A DNA stretch of 64,000 nucleotides, taken from MnTg04 sp964568075 (GTDB lineage Bacteria; Pseudomonadota; Gammaproteobacteria; Steroidobacterales; MnTg04). Shown piece by piece: positions 1-8,505 of the stretch. The position numbers were made by a program, and so were the translations under genes. How positions within the stretch are numbered: the stretch's first letter is position 1; the number at the start of each line of letters is the position of its first letter. The DNA is taken from NCBI GenBank assembly GCA_964568075.1, contig CAZMOM010000001.1:62001-126000 (forward strand), written 5' to 3'. The notes under the pieces are model-generated. The model was not told the origin of the DNA. It ran no database searches and saw nothing but the letters and a program-made list of their open reading frames with translations.

Positions 1-2
1 TC

Positions 3-1589
3 CCGGTTTTGTCTGCCCTGGTGGCAGCCTGTAGCACCGAAGAGCGTCCGCTACCAATACTGGAATTTACTGTGGAACCGGTAGTGACCCAGATCGCGAC
101 GATGCCACAGGCGTATGAACTGATCCTTTCCACAAACCTTTTCACCGCAATTACGGCGACGCTCGACGATGGCCAGGGCCACGCATACAATATTGTATCT
201 AACAGTCAGGCTCGAGATCACAATCTGACTGTGCTGGGCATGCGCCCAAATCGTACTTACTCGATGACCATTACCGCCCGCACGCTCGACGATATTACGC
301 TCGACTCGGCGCAGGCGTTGCAAATGATTACGCCGCCGCTGCCCGCAGATTTCCCCGTGATCACCTTGCTTACTGCCGACCCGACGCGAATGGCGCGCGG
401 ATATACATTGATGGACACGGGACGCAAGGACGGCAGCACGGCGTACATCGTCATAGTTGATAATGCCGCCGAAGTGGTCTGGTACTTCAAAACGGACTCG
501 CTGTCTGAAACGGAGCGCATTATCTCGGGCAATTTTCTGTCGATCGATGAAGGGTCAGGCCTGATCCGGCTCATCAATGAGCGCGGAGAAATAGTCACCA
601 GTTTGCACTCCGCGCAGTCGCATCCGGGTACAGGCAGCAGTATTCCCATCGATGTCGCCGAAATTCACGATGATGTAGTCAGACATGGCTTGTTCGACCT
701 GTTTTTCACCAGCATCAGGGATTCTTCGCGGACGGTCGATAATTTTCCGCTGGACGAGAGCGACCCGACGATCACCGGTACCGTCAACGTTCGCGACGAG
801 CCGATTATCGAGTTTGATTTGGACGGCAATGTAGTCAACCGATGGGATTTTCTCGACATGCTGAAGCCGACGCGAATCGGCTATGACGGGACATCGGGAT
901 TACCGGCGGCAGCCGACTGGGCACATGTAAACTCCGTCGCCTACGATCTCGCCACAGACGATCTGATCGTTTCGCTGAAACACCAGGATGCGGTTGTAAG
1001 CTTTAACCGCGGGACAGGCGCACTGAACTGGATACTCGGAACACCTGCTAACTGGCAGGGATTTGAAGCCTTCCTGCTGACGCCTGACGGCGGAACGTTC
1101 GCCTGGCCGTACCATCAGCATGCGGTCGAGCTCACCGGCAACAGCATCATCATGTTCGATAACGGCAATCGCCGGGCGAGCCCGTTTACCGGTGAGCCGG
1201 TCGTGGCTGCCGATGCCAACCAGAGCCGGGCTGTGGAATACTCCGTCGACCCCGATACGATGACCATCTCGCAGGTCTGGGAGTGGGGCCTGGCGGAGGC
1301 CGGAGAACAGTTTTACGCGCCGTTCGCCGGCGACGCCGATCGGTCGGCTATCAATACCACGCTGATTACCTTTGGCGGACTTTGCGAGGAAGGCGGCGTA
1401 CCCAGCGAAAACCTGGCGACCTGCCGTGCATCGGCACGAGTCATTGAAGTCGATACATTGACGAATGAACGGGTTTTCGATATCGCGATCGACGATGCCG
1501 ATCCGCTGTCTTCGGGGTATATTGTCAATCGCAGCGAGCGACTTGGTTTTTTGTATCCGCCGGGAAATATTACAATCACTTTTCCATAA
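3..1589 (+). CDS. Aryl-sulfate sulfotransferase family lipoprotein (5' partial)
   Basis: Probable periplasmic or outer-membrane-anchored enzyme of the arylsulfotransferase (ASST, PF05935) family, which moves sulfate from phenolic sulfate esters to phenol acceptors. The reading frame is open to the left edge, so the true start lies upstream; the first visible residues end in a lipobox (LVAAC), consistent with a lipoprotein signal peptide cut by the window edge. Recognisable ASST features are the repeated beta-propeller-like segments and conserved histidines in WAHVNSV, LKHQDAV and YHQHAVEL, in the order expected for the active-site funnel. The gene ends 11 bases before thiS but is not known to be functionally linked to it. 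Family assignment is good; the substrate cannot be told. Confidence 0.8.
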   Translation, partial: PVLSALVAACSTEERPLPILEFTVEPVVTQIATMPQAYELILSTNLFTAITATLDDGQGHAYNIVSNSQARDHNLTVLGMRPNRTYSMTITARTLDDITLDSAQALQMITPPLPADFPVITLLTADPTRMARGYTLMDTGRKDGSTAYIVIVDNAAEVVWYFKTDSLSETERIISGNFLSIDEGSGLIRLINERGEIVTSLHSAQSHPGTGSSIPIDVAEIHDDVVRHGLFDLFFTSIRDSSRTVDNFPLDESDPTITGTVNVRDEPIIEFDLDGNVVNRWDFLDMLKPTRIGYDGTSGLPAAADWAHVNSVAYDLATDDLIVSLKHQDAVVSFNRGTGALNWILGTPANWQGFEAFLLTPDGGTFAWPYHQHAVELTGNSIIMFDNGNRRASPFTGEPVVAADANQSRAVEYSVDPDTMTISQVWEWGLAEAGEQFYAPFAGDADRSAINTTLITFGGLCEEGGVPSENLATCRASARVIEVDTLTNERVFDIAIDDADPLSSGYIVNRSERLGFLYPPGNITITFP

Positions 1590-1600
1590 CCGAACGTACC

Positions 1601-1801
1601 ATGCTGATTCAGATCAATGGAGAGCCTCGGGAACCGCCAGCGGATTGTTCGACTGGCCAGCTAATCAGCGACCTGAAACCGACGAGCAAGCGCATCGCGA
1701 TGGAAGTTAACGGCGAAATACTGCCTCGCAGCCTGTATAACGAGCATCGCCACGAGGCTGGCGATAAAGTGGAAATCGTGCACGCCGTCGGTCGCGGCTA
1801 G
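1601..1801 (+). CDS. thiS: ThiS-like sulfur carrier protein with altered C-terminus
   Basis: A 66-residue ubiquitin-fold protein of the ThiS family, which carries sulfur as a C-terminal thiocarboxylate for thiazole synthesis by ThiG. The body is a good match (MLIQINGEPRE near the start, VNGEILPR mid-protein, GDKVEIVHAVG near the end). Active ThiS proteins end in Gly-Gly, but this one ends VGRG, so the penultimate residue is arginine. The next frame is a thiG stub after a clear GGAGG-type ribosome site. With the partner gene destroyed, the protein is probably not working in thiamine synthesis, although the reading frame is intact. Confidence 0.75.
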   Translation: MLIQINGEPREPPADCSTGQLISDLKPTSKRIAMEVNGEILPRSLYNEHRHEAGDKVEIVHAVGRG

Positions 1802-1813
1802 TCGGGAGGATTT

Positions 1814-1960
1814 GTGAGCCCGGCGACGAAGGAAATGATGGCCCGGAAAGGCGGATTTGTGGTCGCGGACCGCGAATACCAGTCCCGATTACTCGTGGGC
1901 ATGGGTAAGTACAAGGATTTTGACGAAACGGCCAGCACGATCGATGGCGCTTTTTTTTAG
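1814..1960 (+). pseudogene. thiG: Truncated thiG (thiazole synthase) remnant
   Basis: A GTG-started frame preceded by GGGAGGA encodes 48 residues that match only the N-terminus of ThiG: residues around YQSRLLVGMGKYKDFDET correspond to the conserved SRLLVGTGKYKD segment. Coding ends at a run of eight Ts followed by TAG, and trmB begins 9 bases later. Normal ThiG has about 260 residues, so roughly 210 residues, including the catalytic lysine and the phosphate-binding part of the barrel, are missing. The usual gammaproteobacterial order thiS-thiG-trmB is kept, which points to an internal deletion (or an assembly join) that removed most of thiG. Confidence 0.8.
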
Positions 1961-1969
1961 GTCAACCCG

Positions 1970-2656
1970 TTGGACACACAGCACAGGCGAACGATACGCA
2001 GCTTTGTAATGCGTTCGGGACGCATGACCGAATCCCAGGCCCGCGCGCTGGCGGATCTCTGGCCGGATTTCGGTATCGAATTTACCAGCGAACCACTGGA
2101 TTTCGAACAAATTTTCGACTCGACCGCGCCGGTCATACTGGAGATAGGTTTTGGTGATGGCGAAAGCCTCGCGCAACAGGCGGCGAATGAACCGGATTGC
2201 AATTTTCTCGGCATCGAGGTTCACCCGCCGGGCATCGGCCATCTTTTGATTACGATCCGGCAACTCGAACTGAAAAACATCCGCATCAGCCGTAATGACG
2301 CCATCGATGTGTTGCGCGAGCAAATTCCGAACAACAGCCTCGCCGGTATCAACTTGTTTTTCCCCGACCCCTGGCCAAAAAAACGCCATCACAAACGGCG
2401 CATCGTGCAGCCGGAATTTGCGTCCCTGATCGTCGGAAAAATGGCTGCTGAAAGCTTCTTGCACATCGCTACTGACTGGCAGCCATACGCGGAACAAATG
2501 CTCGAGGTGCTGGACGCGTGCGAAGACCTGGAGAACGAATCCGGGCGCGGTTGTTTCAGTGAACGGCTGGACAGTCGCACGCTGACCAAGTTCGAAGCTC
2601 GCGGATTACGGCTTGGCCACGACGTCTGGGAATTGCGCTATCGCAAGCCGGTCTAA
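1970..2656 (+). CDS. trmB: tRNA (guanine-N7-)-methyltransferase TrmB
   Basis: SAM-dependent enzyme that makes m7G46 in the variable loop of tRNAs. The 228-residue product has the SAM-binding motif LEIGFGDGES at about residues 57-66 and the signature FFPDPWPKKRHHKRR at about 130-144, both diagnostic for TrmB, and the length fits the family. The TTG at 1970 is chosen because the family-typical RRTIRSFV segment lies before the first ATG (2009). It follows the thiG remnant directly, as trmB does in many gammaproteobacteria, and is convergent with marC, only 10 bases away. Confidence 0.95.
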   Translation: MDTQHRRTIRSFVMRSGRMTESQARALADLWPDFGIEFTSEPLDFEQIFDSTAPVILEIGFGDGESLAQQAANEPDCNFLGIEVHPPGIGHLLITIRQLELKNIRISRNDAIDVLREQIPNNSLAGINLFFPDPWPKKRHHKRRIVQPEFASLIVGKMAAESFLHIATDWQPYAEQMLEVLDACEDLENESGRGCFSERLDSRTLTKFEARGLRLGHDVWELRYRKPV

Positions 2657-2666
2657 CCGGCATCCG

Positions 2667-3290
2667 TTACATAAATATCGCCTGGATTCCGTCGACCACG
2701 TACTGGACGGCAAGCGCGACGAGGACGACTCCAAGCAGTCGACTGATCACGTTCGCACCGGTAACGCCCAGCACACGCATGATCGGCGTGGTCAGCAGCA
2801 GGAAAATCAGCGTGATCAACAGGATCAGGCTAATCACGCCCAACATTCCGGCAAACATCAACGAATCGCCGCGAATGTCCCCCATGACCAGGAACAGGGT
2901 TGCCAGCGAACCCGGCCCGGCTATCAATGGAAAAGCCAGCGGAAACACCGAGATATCTTCCCGGTGACGTGCTTCATCCTGTTCCCGGACAGTCGCCGAT
3001 CGCAATCCGGATTGCCGCGCAAAAACCATATCCAGCGCGACCATGAACAGCAGCAAGCCGCCGGCGATTCTGAACGCCTCGATCGTTATCCCGAGAGTGC
3101 GCAACAGCAGCTCGCCGGTCAGCGCGAACAACAGGAATATACCGGCCGACAAAAGAACCGATTTGACGGCCATTACACGCCGGTAACTCTTTGTGCCGCC
3201 GCGAGTCAGCGCACCAAACAACGGCACCAGTGAAATCGGTTCGATGACGACGAAAAATACGACAAAAATCCTGATTAGCTGTTCAGTCAT
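2667..3290 (-). CDS. marC: MarC family integral membrane protein
   Basis: A 207-residue inner-membrane protein with about six hydrophobic helices and the MarC/UPF0056 pattern: FFVVIEPISLVPLF near the N-terminus and AGPGSLATLF in the middle. The molecular function of the family is not established; the old link to multiple antibiotic resistance in E. coli was withdrawn. I chose the ATG at 3290 (MTEQLIRIF) over a start five codons upstream because it puts the first helix at the usual place. It stands alone, convergent with trmB. Confidence 0.9.
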   Translation of the reverse strand: MTEQLIRIFVVFFVVIEPISLVPLFGALTRGGTKSYRRVMAVKSVLLSAGIFLLFALTGELLLRTLGITIEAFRIAGGLLLFMVALDMVFARQSGLRSATVREQDEARHREDISVFPLAFPLIAGPGSLATLFLVMGDIRGDSLMFAGMLGVISLILLITLIFLLLTTPIMRVLGVTGANVISRLLGVVLVALAVQYVVDGIQAIFM

Positions 3291-3420
3291 GACGCTTCGC
3301 ACCATTCACGTTACTGCTTGCACGTGCCGGGACTCGGAGTATATTAAGTTTGTAAGCGAGTCACATTTCGGAAAACCGAAGACGCGGATTCTATCACTGG
3401 AGTAGCAATGGCAGACAGTC

Positions 3421-3714
3421 ATGAAGACTGCGAAACCCATAATCGGCAATTGGTATTGTCGTCCTGACGGCGGACTCTTTGAGATAGTAGCCATCGACAG
3501 CGATGAAGGCAGCATCGGTATCCAGCATTTCGACGGCACCGTAGAAGAACTGGAAATTGATGCCTGGACTGAGTCGGTTTTTATGCCTGCAGAGGCGCCT
3601 GAAGACTGGTCGGGATCGCTCGATGTAGACCCGGTCGAGGTGGCGGCGGATGTCGATAGCACGTCGAGCAAGGACTGGTCCGCGGCAATGGATTACGTTG
3701 ACCACGCAGAGTGA
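3421..3714 (+). CDS. Small acidic protein, DUF6763-like
   Basis: A 97-residue, strongly acidic soluble protein with no signal or membrane segment. The N-terminal half (GNWYCRPDGGLFEIVAID, then IQHFDGTVEELE) looks like a small beta barrel, and the C-terminal third is low-complexity Asp/Glu/Ser. The pattern of a short G-x-W-Y entry followed by F-x-V-x-A and an FDG-x-x-EEL segment resembles the DUF6763 family of gammaproteobacteria; this is from memory and not checked by search. Function unknown. Confidence 0.7.
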   Translation: MKTAKPIIGNWYCRPDGGLFEIVAIDSDEGSIGIQHFDGTVEELEIDAWTESVFMPAEAPEDWSGSLDVDPVEVAADVDSTSSKDWSAAMDYVDHAE

Positions 3715-3757
3715 TATTGACCGCTACGACAGCGCGCTGAGAGAACACGATAATCTG

Positions 3758-4135
3758 CTAGGTCCGATCGCCAGCCGGCGATCCCGCTGGCAATCCAACC
3801 ATCACCCGACCATCCATTACTTCAACATCGAGTGGCCTGAGACTGGCACCCAGGCAAGCGCCGACTACGCAAAGCCCGGTTTCGATTTCGAACAGCGCGC
3901 CGTGACCGGCACACATGATCAAACCATTGTCTTTGGTCAGGAATCGATCCGGACCCCAATTTAAAAATCGGCCGGTATGCGGGCAAATATTCTGATAAGC
4001 GAAAATTTTGCCGTTCCTGCGTACCAGGAACCCGGCCAGTTTTCCGTCCCGGTCGGGCAGTTCGAACTCCCTCGCGCCCGGGTCGCTGATGTCCGACAAC
4101 AATGCGACTTGCTGTTTGCTTGTTTTTCCCCGCAT
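3758..4135 (-). CDS. Rieske [2Fe-2S] ferredoxin-like protein
   Basis: A 125-residue single-domain Rieske protein. The cluster ligands are visible as Cys51-Pro-His53 and, 21 residues later, Cys75-x-x-His78, the standard C-x-H...C-x-x-H arrangement. There is no signal peptide or membrane anchor, so it is probably a cytoplasmic electron carrier of the type used by oxygenases or nitrite reductase small subunits, but no such partner lies next to it. ATG 4135 was chosen over GTG 4141. Its downstream end (3758) faces the end of the acidic-protein gene. Confidence 0.88.
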   Translation of the reverse strand: MRGKTSKQQVALLSDISDPGAREFELPDRDGKLAGFLVRRNGKIFAYQNICPHTGRFLNWGPDRFLTKDNGLIMCAGHGALFEIETGLCVVGACLGASLRPLDVEVMDGRVMVGLPAGSPAGDRT

Positions 4136-4270
4136 GGCCACCCATTTCCGATTAGTCCGGTCGGCGTCAGTACCTTACCATTGGCCGATGAAATCCTTAC
4201 AGGCCACTTCCGTGCTGCCGGGATCGTCGAGATCGGTCAGGCAACAGACGGTGATTTCTGCGGTTCGGTT

Positions 4271-5662
4271 TCAGCCACTTCGCTGCGCTGCATTAGCGGA
4301 CCACCACATCATCACGAGTGACAAGACAATCGCCGGAATTCCCATTGCCGCTGCGTATTGAAAGAACCACTGGTAATCATACTTATCGACAAGCATCCCA
4401 CTGTAGCCACTGATGATCTTGCCAGGCAAAGTCATCAGCGATGAGAACAACGCATATTGTGTCGCCGTGTACTTGGTGCTGGTAAGGCTCGACAGGAATG
4501 CGATAAACACGGACCCGGCGAATCCGGCACTAAAATTATCAGCCGATATGGTCACTACCAGGAATGACCGGTCCGCGCCAAGCACTGCCAACTCAGCGAA
4601 CAAGAGGTTCGTCCCAGCTACCAGAATTGCGCCAATGATGAGCATTCGTGCAGCGCTGTAGCGGGCGGCAGCCAAACCACCGACGATCGCTCCGGTCACC
4701 GTCATGGCAAATCCAAACAGTTTGCTGATTGCTGCTATCTCTGATTTCGTAAAGCCCAGGTCCAGGTAAAAAGGATTGGCCATGATTCCCATGACGAGAT
4801 CACCAATCCGGTAGAGCGCAACGAATGCAAGTATCGCCAACGCCCACCAACCGACACGTCGAAAGAAGTCCAGAAACGGACACACAATGGCACCGAGAAT
4901 CCATTTCTGGATGTCGTTGAGTTGATGGCTTCTGGGTACGTGATCGGAGATCGCTTGCAGAAGGTCTGCTTCACGGGCTTTCGCGGCATCGAGGTTGGCT
5001 TCCGGCTCATCGATTAGCAGAACAGTAATAATACCGACGAGCATTAACAGGGCCATCGCGACGTAGGCAATCTGAAAGTTGCTGACATCAGCAATGAACA
5101 ACACCCCGGCGCCGGCCATCAGCACGCCAACGCGATAGCCTGTCTGGTAGTTCGACGCCATCGGTCCCTGATAGCGACTATCCACCGCCTCGATCCTGTA
5201 GGCGTCCAACGCAACATCCTGCGTGGCGGATGAAAACGCTACAAGAAACGCAACAAAGGCAAATAAGGCGAGATTCGACAGCGGATTTATGAGCGACATC
5301 GTAATCAGACCGATTGTGATGCCCAGTTGTCCAACCAACATCCAGCTGCGGCGCTTACCGAGTGTCCTGGTCAGAAACGGAACCGGGAGACGGTCGACAA
5401 GCGGCGACCAGATGAGTTTGATCGAGTAGGTAATACCTATCCAGCCGAAAAATCCAATAGTAGTACGGCTAACGCCAACATCGTGCAACCATGCGGACAA
5501 GGTCGAGAAAACGAGGAGGAACGGTAACCCCGCAGAGAATCCAAGAAACAGCATCCCGACAACACGCGGATGACCATATTCCTTGATGGACTGCCACCAG
5601 GAGCCAGCCGACGCTCTCGCCCTTTGCGTCGATGAGTTCTCCGCAGCTGCGTCGTCACCCAT
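4271..5662 (-). CDS. ampG: AmpG-type muropeptide permease (MFS)
   Basis: A 12-helix major facilitator protein of the AmpG family, which imports GlcNAc-anhydroMurNAc peptides released during wall turnover. AmpG-like landmarks are GFSAGLPFLLVFSTLSAWL in helix 1, TIGFFGWIG, IWSPLVDRL and SSATQDVALDAYR. The 463-residue length fits. The ATG at 5662 sits inside the last codons of xthA (8-bp overlap), so the two genes are translationally coupled; that pairing is the main context clue. The muropeptide substrate is inferred from family resemblance only. Confidence 0.8.
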   Translation of the reverse strand: MGDDAAAENSSTQRARASAGSWWQSIKEYGHPRVVGMLFLGFSAGLPFLLVFSTLSAWLHDVGVSRTTIGFFGWIGITYSIKLIWSPLVDRLPVPFLTRTLGKRRSWMLVGQLGITIGLITMSLINPLSNLALFAFVAFLVAFSSATQDVALDAYRIEAVDSRYQGPMASNYQTGYRVGVLMAGAGVLFIADVSNFQIAYVAMALLMLVGIITVLLIDEPEANLDAAKAREADLLQAISDHVPRSHQLNDIQKWILGAIVCPFLDFFRRVGWWALAILAFVALYRIGDLVMGIMANPFYLDLGFTKSEIAAISKLFGFAMTVTGAIVGGLAAARYSAARMLIIGAILVAGTNLLFAELAVLGADRSFLVVTISADNFSAGFAGSVFIAFLSSLTSTKYTATQYALFSSLMTLPGKIISGYSGMLVDKYDYQWFFQYAAAMGIPAIVLSLVMMWWSANAAQRSG

Positions 5663-6473
5663 GGTCAATCTGATAGTCCATCGTCAGCGGCGCATGATCG
5701 GAGAAACGCTCTGCTTTGTAGATATCGGTTCTGATGATCCTCTCTCGCAGTCCCGCCGTGACAACCTGATAATCGAGACGCCATCCTACATTATTATCCC
5801 ACGCGCGCCCCCTGTTCGACCACCAGGTGTATTGTTCCGCTTCGGCGTTGATTTCACGAAAGGCATCGACATAGCCCTCTGCAAATAATTGATCCATCCA
5901 GGCGCGTTCCTCGGGCAGGAAACCTGAATTCTTTTGGTTGGCCTTCCAGTTTTTCAGGTCGATCTCCTTGTGAGCGATATTCCAGTCGCCACAGAGTATG
6001 TATTCGCGGCGTCTTCCTTTGAGTTTTTTAAGGTACGGCATAAACAAATCGAGAAAACGAAATTTGGCCGCTTGCCTTTCCTCGCTCGACGATCCCGACG
6101 GCAGATACAGCGACACGATGCTGAGCTGGCCAAACTGCGCCTCCAGGTAACGCGCCTCGCAGTCAAATTCATCCCAGCCCAACCCGCGAATTACCCTGTC
6201 CGGCCTACGCCGCGAATAAATTGCGACTCCGCTGTACCCTTTTTTCTCGGCATCAAGATAAGCGCAGTGATAGCCGTCCGGTCTGAAGACGGGGTCTTCG
6301 AGCTGGTGGACCTGAGCTTTCGTTTCCTGAATACAAACGACATCGGGTTTCTGTCGCGCCATCCATTCGAAAAAACCTTTTCGGGCGGCAGAGCGAATAC
6401 CGTTGGCATTCAAGGAAATAACGCGAAATCGTCTGGCCAAAATTGTCCCCAGGAAAATACGAGCGTGTATCAT
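5655..6473 (-). CDS. xthA: Exodeoxyribonuclease III
   Basis: Mg2+-dependent AP endonuclease/3'-5' exonuclease of base-excision repair. The protein matches the branch of the ExoIII family that includes the Pseudomonas regulator Crc (for example KNWKANQKNSGFLPEERAWMD). Unlike Crc, the catalytic residues are intact: N-A-N near residue 22, Glu50 in CIQE, GDWN and SDHAP. It should therefore be an active nuclease. The family usually starts at the RVISLNANG strand, so the first ~15 residues may not be translated; a TTG at about 6440 is an alternative start. It is divergent from pyrE, an arrangement shared with many gammaproteobacteria. Confidence 0.92.
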   Translation of the reverse strand: MIHARIFLGTILARRFRVISLNANGIRSAARKGFFEWMARQKPDVVCIQETKAQVHQLEDPVFRPDGYHCAYLDAEKKGYSGVAIYSRRRPDRVIRGLGWDEFDCEARYLEAQFGQLSIVSLYLPSGSSSEERQAAKFRFLDLFMPYLKKLKGRRREYILCGDWNIAHKEIDLKNWKANQKNSGFLPEERAWMDQLFAEGYVDAFREINAEAEQYTWWSNRGRAWDNNVGWRLDYQVVTAGLRERIIRTDIYKAERFSDHAPLTMDYQIDHG

Positions 6474-6507
6474 ACCGGCCTGCCGTCAGACATTCAGCGG
6501 GTAGACT

Positions 6508-7161
6508 GTGAAAGCGTATCAAAAGGAATTTCTCGAGCTCGCCATCGACATGGGCGTGCTTCGCTTCGGTGAGTTCACCTTGAAATCCGGCCGGGTCAGC
6601 CCTTACTTTTTTGACGCAGGCCTGTTCAGTTCGGGCCGGGCCATGGCGACGCTGGGCCGTTGCTACGCGCAGGCTATTATGGATTCGGGCATCGCTTTCG
6701 ATATGCTGTTCGGCCCTGCCTACAAGGGTATTCCGCTGGCCGCGGTCAGCGCGACAATGCTGGCCGAGAATCACGGCCGGGACGTTGCCTGGGCCTATAA
6801 CCGGAAAGAAGCCAAAGATCACGGTGAAGGCGGTTTAGTGATCGGAGCGCCATTGGCAGGCCGGGTGCTGATACTTGATGACGTCATCACGGCCGGTACC
6901 GCGATTCGCGAATCGGTTGAAATGATCCGTAACGCGGGTGCCGAGCCGGTCGGCATCGCCATTGCGCTGGACCGCCAGGAACGAGGCCAGGGGGAATTGT
7001 CGGCGGTTCAGGAGGTCGAACAGGAACTGGGGCTCGAAATTATCCGGATCGTTAGTCTTTCCGACCTTATCGAAATGCTGGCAGCGGATGAAAAACGGTC
7101 CGGGGAGCTGGCGACCGTCAGCGATTACCGCGGCCAGTATGGCAGTAAAATGACGGCCTGA
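6508..7161 (+). CDS. pyrE: Orotate phosphoribosyltransferase
   Basis: Converts orotate and PRPP to orotidine 5'-phosphate in de novo pyrimidine synthesis. The 217-residue product begins at a GTG (MKAYQKEFLELAID) and carries LKSGRVSPYFFDAGLF, the loop with FGPAYKGIPLA, and the PRPP-binding signature VLILDDVITAGTA. Length and order are normal for the enterobacterial-type enzyme. It is divergently arranged with xthA, separated by 34 bases. Confidence 0.97.
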   Translation: MKAYQKEFLELAIDMGVLRFGEFTLKSGRVSPYFFDAGLFSSGRAMATLGRCYAQAIMDSGIAFDMLFGPAYKGIPLAAVSATMLAENHGRDVAWAYNRKEAKDHGEGGLVIGAPLAGRVLILDDVITAGTAIRESVEMIRNAGAEPVGIAIALDRQERGQGELSAVQEVEQELGLEIIRIVSLSDLIEMLAADEKRSGELATVSDYRGQYGSKMTA

Positions 7162-7230
7162 GAGACACAATCAACAAAATTGTGAACTGTGATTGTTGTC
7201 AGGAAATAAAACTATGGTATACGGGACAAC

Positions 7231-7866
7231 ATGATAAATAGTTCGATATGCAAATTGTTGATTCTGGCGGGTCTGTTTCTGAGCGGGACCGCTTTTGCAG
7301 ACACGTATCGCTGGGTAGACGATAGGGGAATCGTCCATTATGGCGATACAGTCCCGTCCGAATTCGCGGGCCTGGAACAACAGGTTCTCAACGATCAGGG
7401 CATCCCGATCAGGGTCATCGAAGCTTATAAAACCGATGAACAGCGCGCGGCTGAAGCGCTGGTACGCGCTGAACAGCAACGAATCCTGAGGGCGGAAGCG
7501 AAGCGCGTCGCGCGGGATAGCGTGTTGTTGAATACCTACCTGTCAGTAGAAGAGATAGAGATGTTGCGCGACCGCCGCCTGGCCCTCCTCCGGGCACAGT
7601 CCATGGTCACGGAGCAATATATCGGCACGCTAAATGCGAGGCTCATGGGTCTGCAGGAAGAAGCCGAGAAATTTAACTATCCCTATGATCCCGAGTCGGA
7701 GCTCCCGCCGCTACCGGAAAACCTGGCCATGGAAATGGTGCAAACACTCGAGGCGGTCGTGCAGTATGAATCGAATATTCAGACCAAGCGTGAAGAACAG
7801 GCCAACCTGATCGCGATGTTCGACATGGATATCACGCGATTCAAGGAACTGAAGGGAATCGAATGA
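7231..7866 (+). CDS. DUF4124 domain periplasmic protein
   Basis: A 211-residue exported protein. A Sec signal peptide (cleavage likely after GTAFA) is followed by a DUF4124 motif, DTYRWVDDRGIVHYGDTVP, a short module common in gammaproteobacterial periplasmic proteins. The remainder is highly charged and helical (EQRAAEALVRAEQQR; several AxxEEA stretches), predicted to form a long coiled coil. Function unknown. It is followed by the gene-free repeat block at 7869-8556. Confidence 0.85.
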   Translation: MINSSICKLLILAGLFLSGTAFADTYRWVDDRGIVHYGDTVPSEFAGLEQQVLNDQGIPIRVIEAYKTDEQRAAEALVRAEQQRILRAEAKRVARDSVLLNTYLSVEEIEMLRDRRLALLRAQSMVTEQYIGTLNARLMGLQEEAEKFNYPYDPESELPPLPENLAMEMVQTLEAVVQYESNIQTKREEQANLIAMFDMDITRFKELKGIE

Positions 7867-8050
7867 CAGGCCGACATTAGCCTGCAAGTCGCAGTGGCGG
7901 CTGTTTACGTGGAAGAATTCGATACGCAATAATATTGTGGGCAGATTTTCCGTTTCCTGGCTAGGTCACTTCTCCCTCTCGCGGCCCTGGTTGATTTTCG
8001 AACACCCGAGCTTGGCCTTCGCTCAACCCATACACACAGTTATGGCTTTC

Positions 8051-8220
8051 GCTAGGGGTCTGCGCGGTAGAAATATCCGTAGCGAGAAAGTGTCACGGCG
8101 AGGACAGTTTTTCGATCTTTTGAGGCGCATAGCGGAATTACGCAACGAGAAAGATCGGAAAAATGGACCGCTGTGGTGCTTTCGCAGTAGGAATACTTTC
8201 TACCGCGCAGACCCCCAAGC
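8051..8220. repeat. Long imperfect hairpin element (module 1)
   Basis: The 19-bp arms at 8055-8073 and 8197-8215 (GGGGTCTGCGCGGTAGAAA and its reverse complement) are perfect. Pairing continues with mismatches inward: for example CGATCTTTT near 8118 faces AAAGATCGG near 8152, and GAGGCGCATAGCGG/AATTACGCAACGAG forms the centre near 8136. The full element could fold as one rod of roughly 80 bp per arm. It is noncoding. Confidence 0.75.
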
Positions 8221-8237
8221 CCGCCCTCAGCCGTCTG

Positions 8238-8505
8238 AGTACTCCGTCAAGGTGATATTGATGGGTTCAGCGAGAGTCGCGAAACGGTTGACCACACGGC
8301 GCGTCTCGCCGGCAATGGCGCAGTCCTTGCCAAGAGGCGCAACACCGCGGACGACCGTTTCACGGCTCGCCCGAAGGGAGCCACCTGGACGATCCAATAC
8401 GGCGTTGCAGCCCTTGAAAAGGGCGCGCCATTTCCTGCAGGCTGCGCCTTGTCTTGGATCGTCCAGATAGCTCTGAGCCCATCAATATCACCTTGACGGA
8501 GTACT
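8238..8505. repeat. Element with 33-bp terminal inverted repeats and inner hairpins (module 2)
   Basis: The left end at 8238-8270 (AGTACTCCGTCAAGGTGATA...) and right end at 8473-8505 are reverse complements with one mismatch over 33 bp. Inside, a second stem pairs GCGAAACGGTTGACC (about 8279-8293) with the GACGACCGTTTCACG segment (about 8355), and a third pairs CTGGACGATCCAA (about 8391) with TTGGATCGTCCAG (about 8454). The whole can fold as a multi-branched structure closed by the terminal stem. It resembles a MITE or structured intergenic repeat; no transposase is nearby. Confidence 0.75.

Noticed and set aside
5655..6473. Crc catabolite-repression regulator
   Set aside because: Sequence resembles Crc, but the nuclease catalytic residues (GDWN, SDHAP, Glu50) are all kept, which Crc lacks; exonuclease III is the better call.
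7937..8470. 177-codon frame on the plus strand
   Set aside because: It runs through two palindromic elements, has no ribosome site or family resemblance, and ends inside the right terminal repeat.
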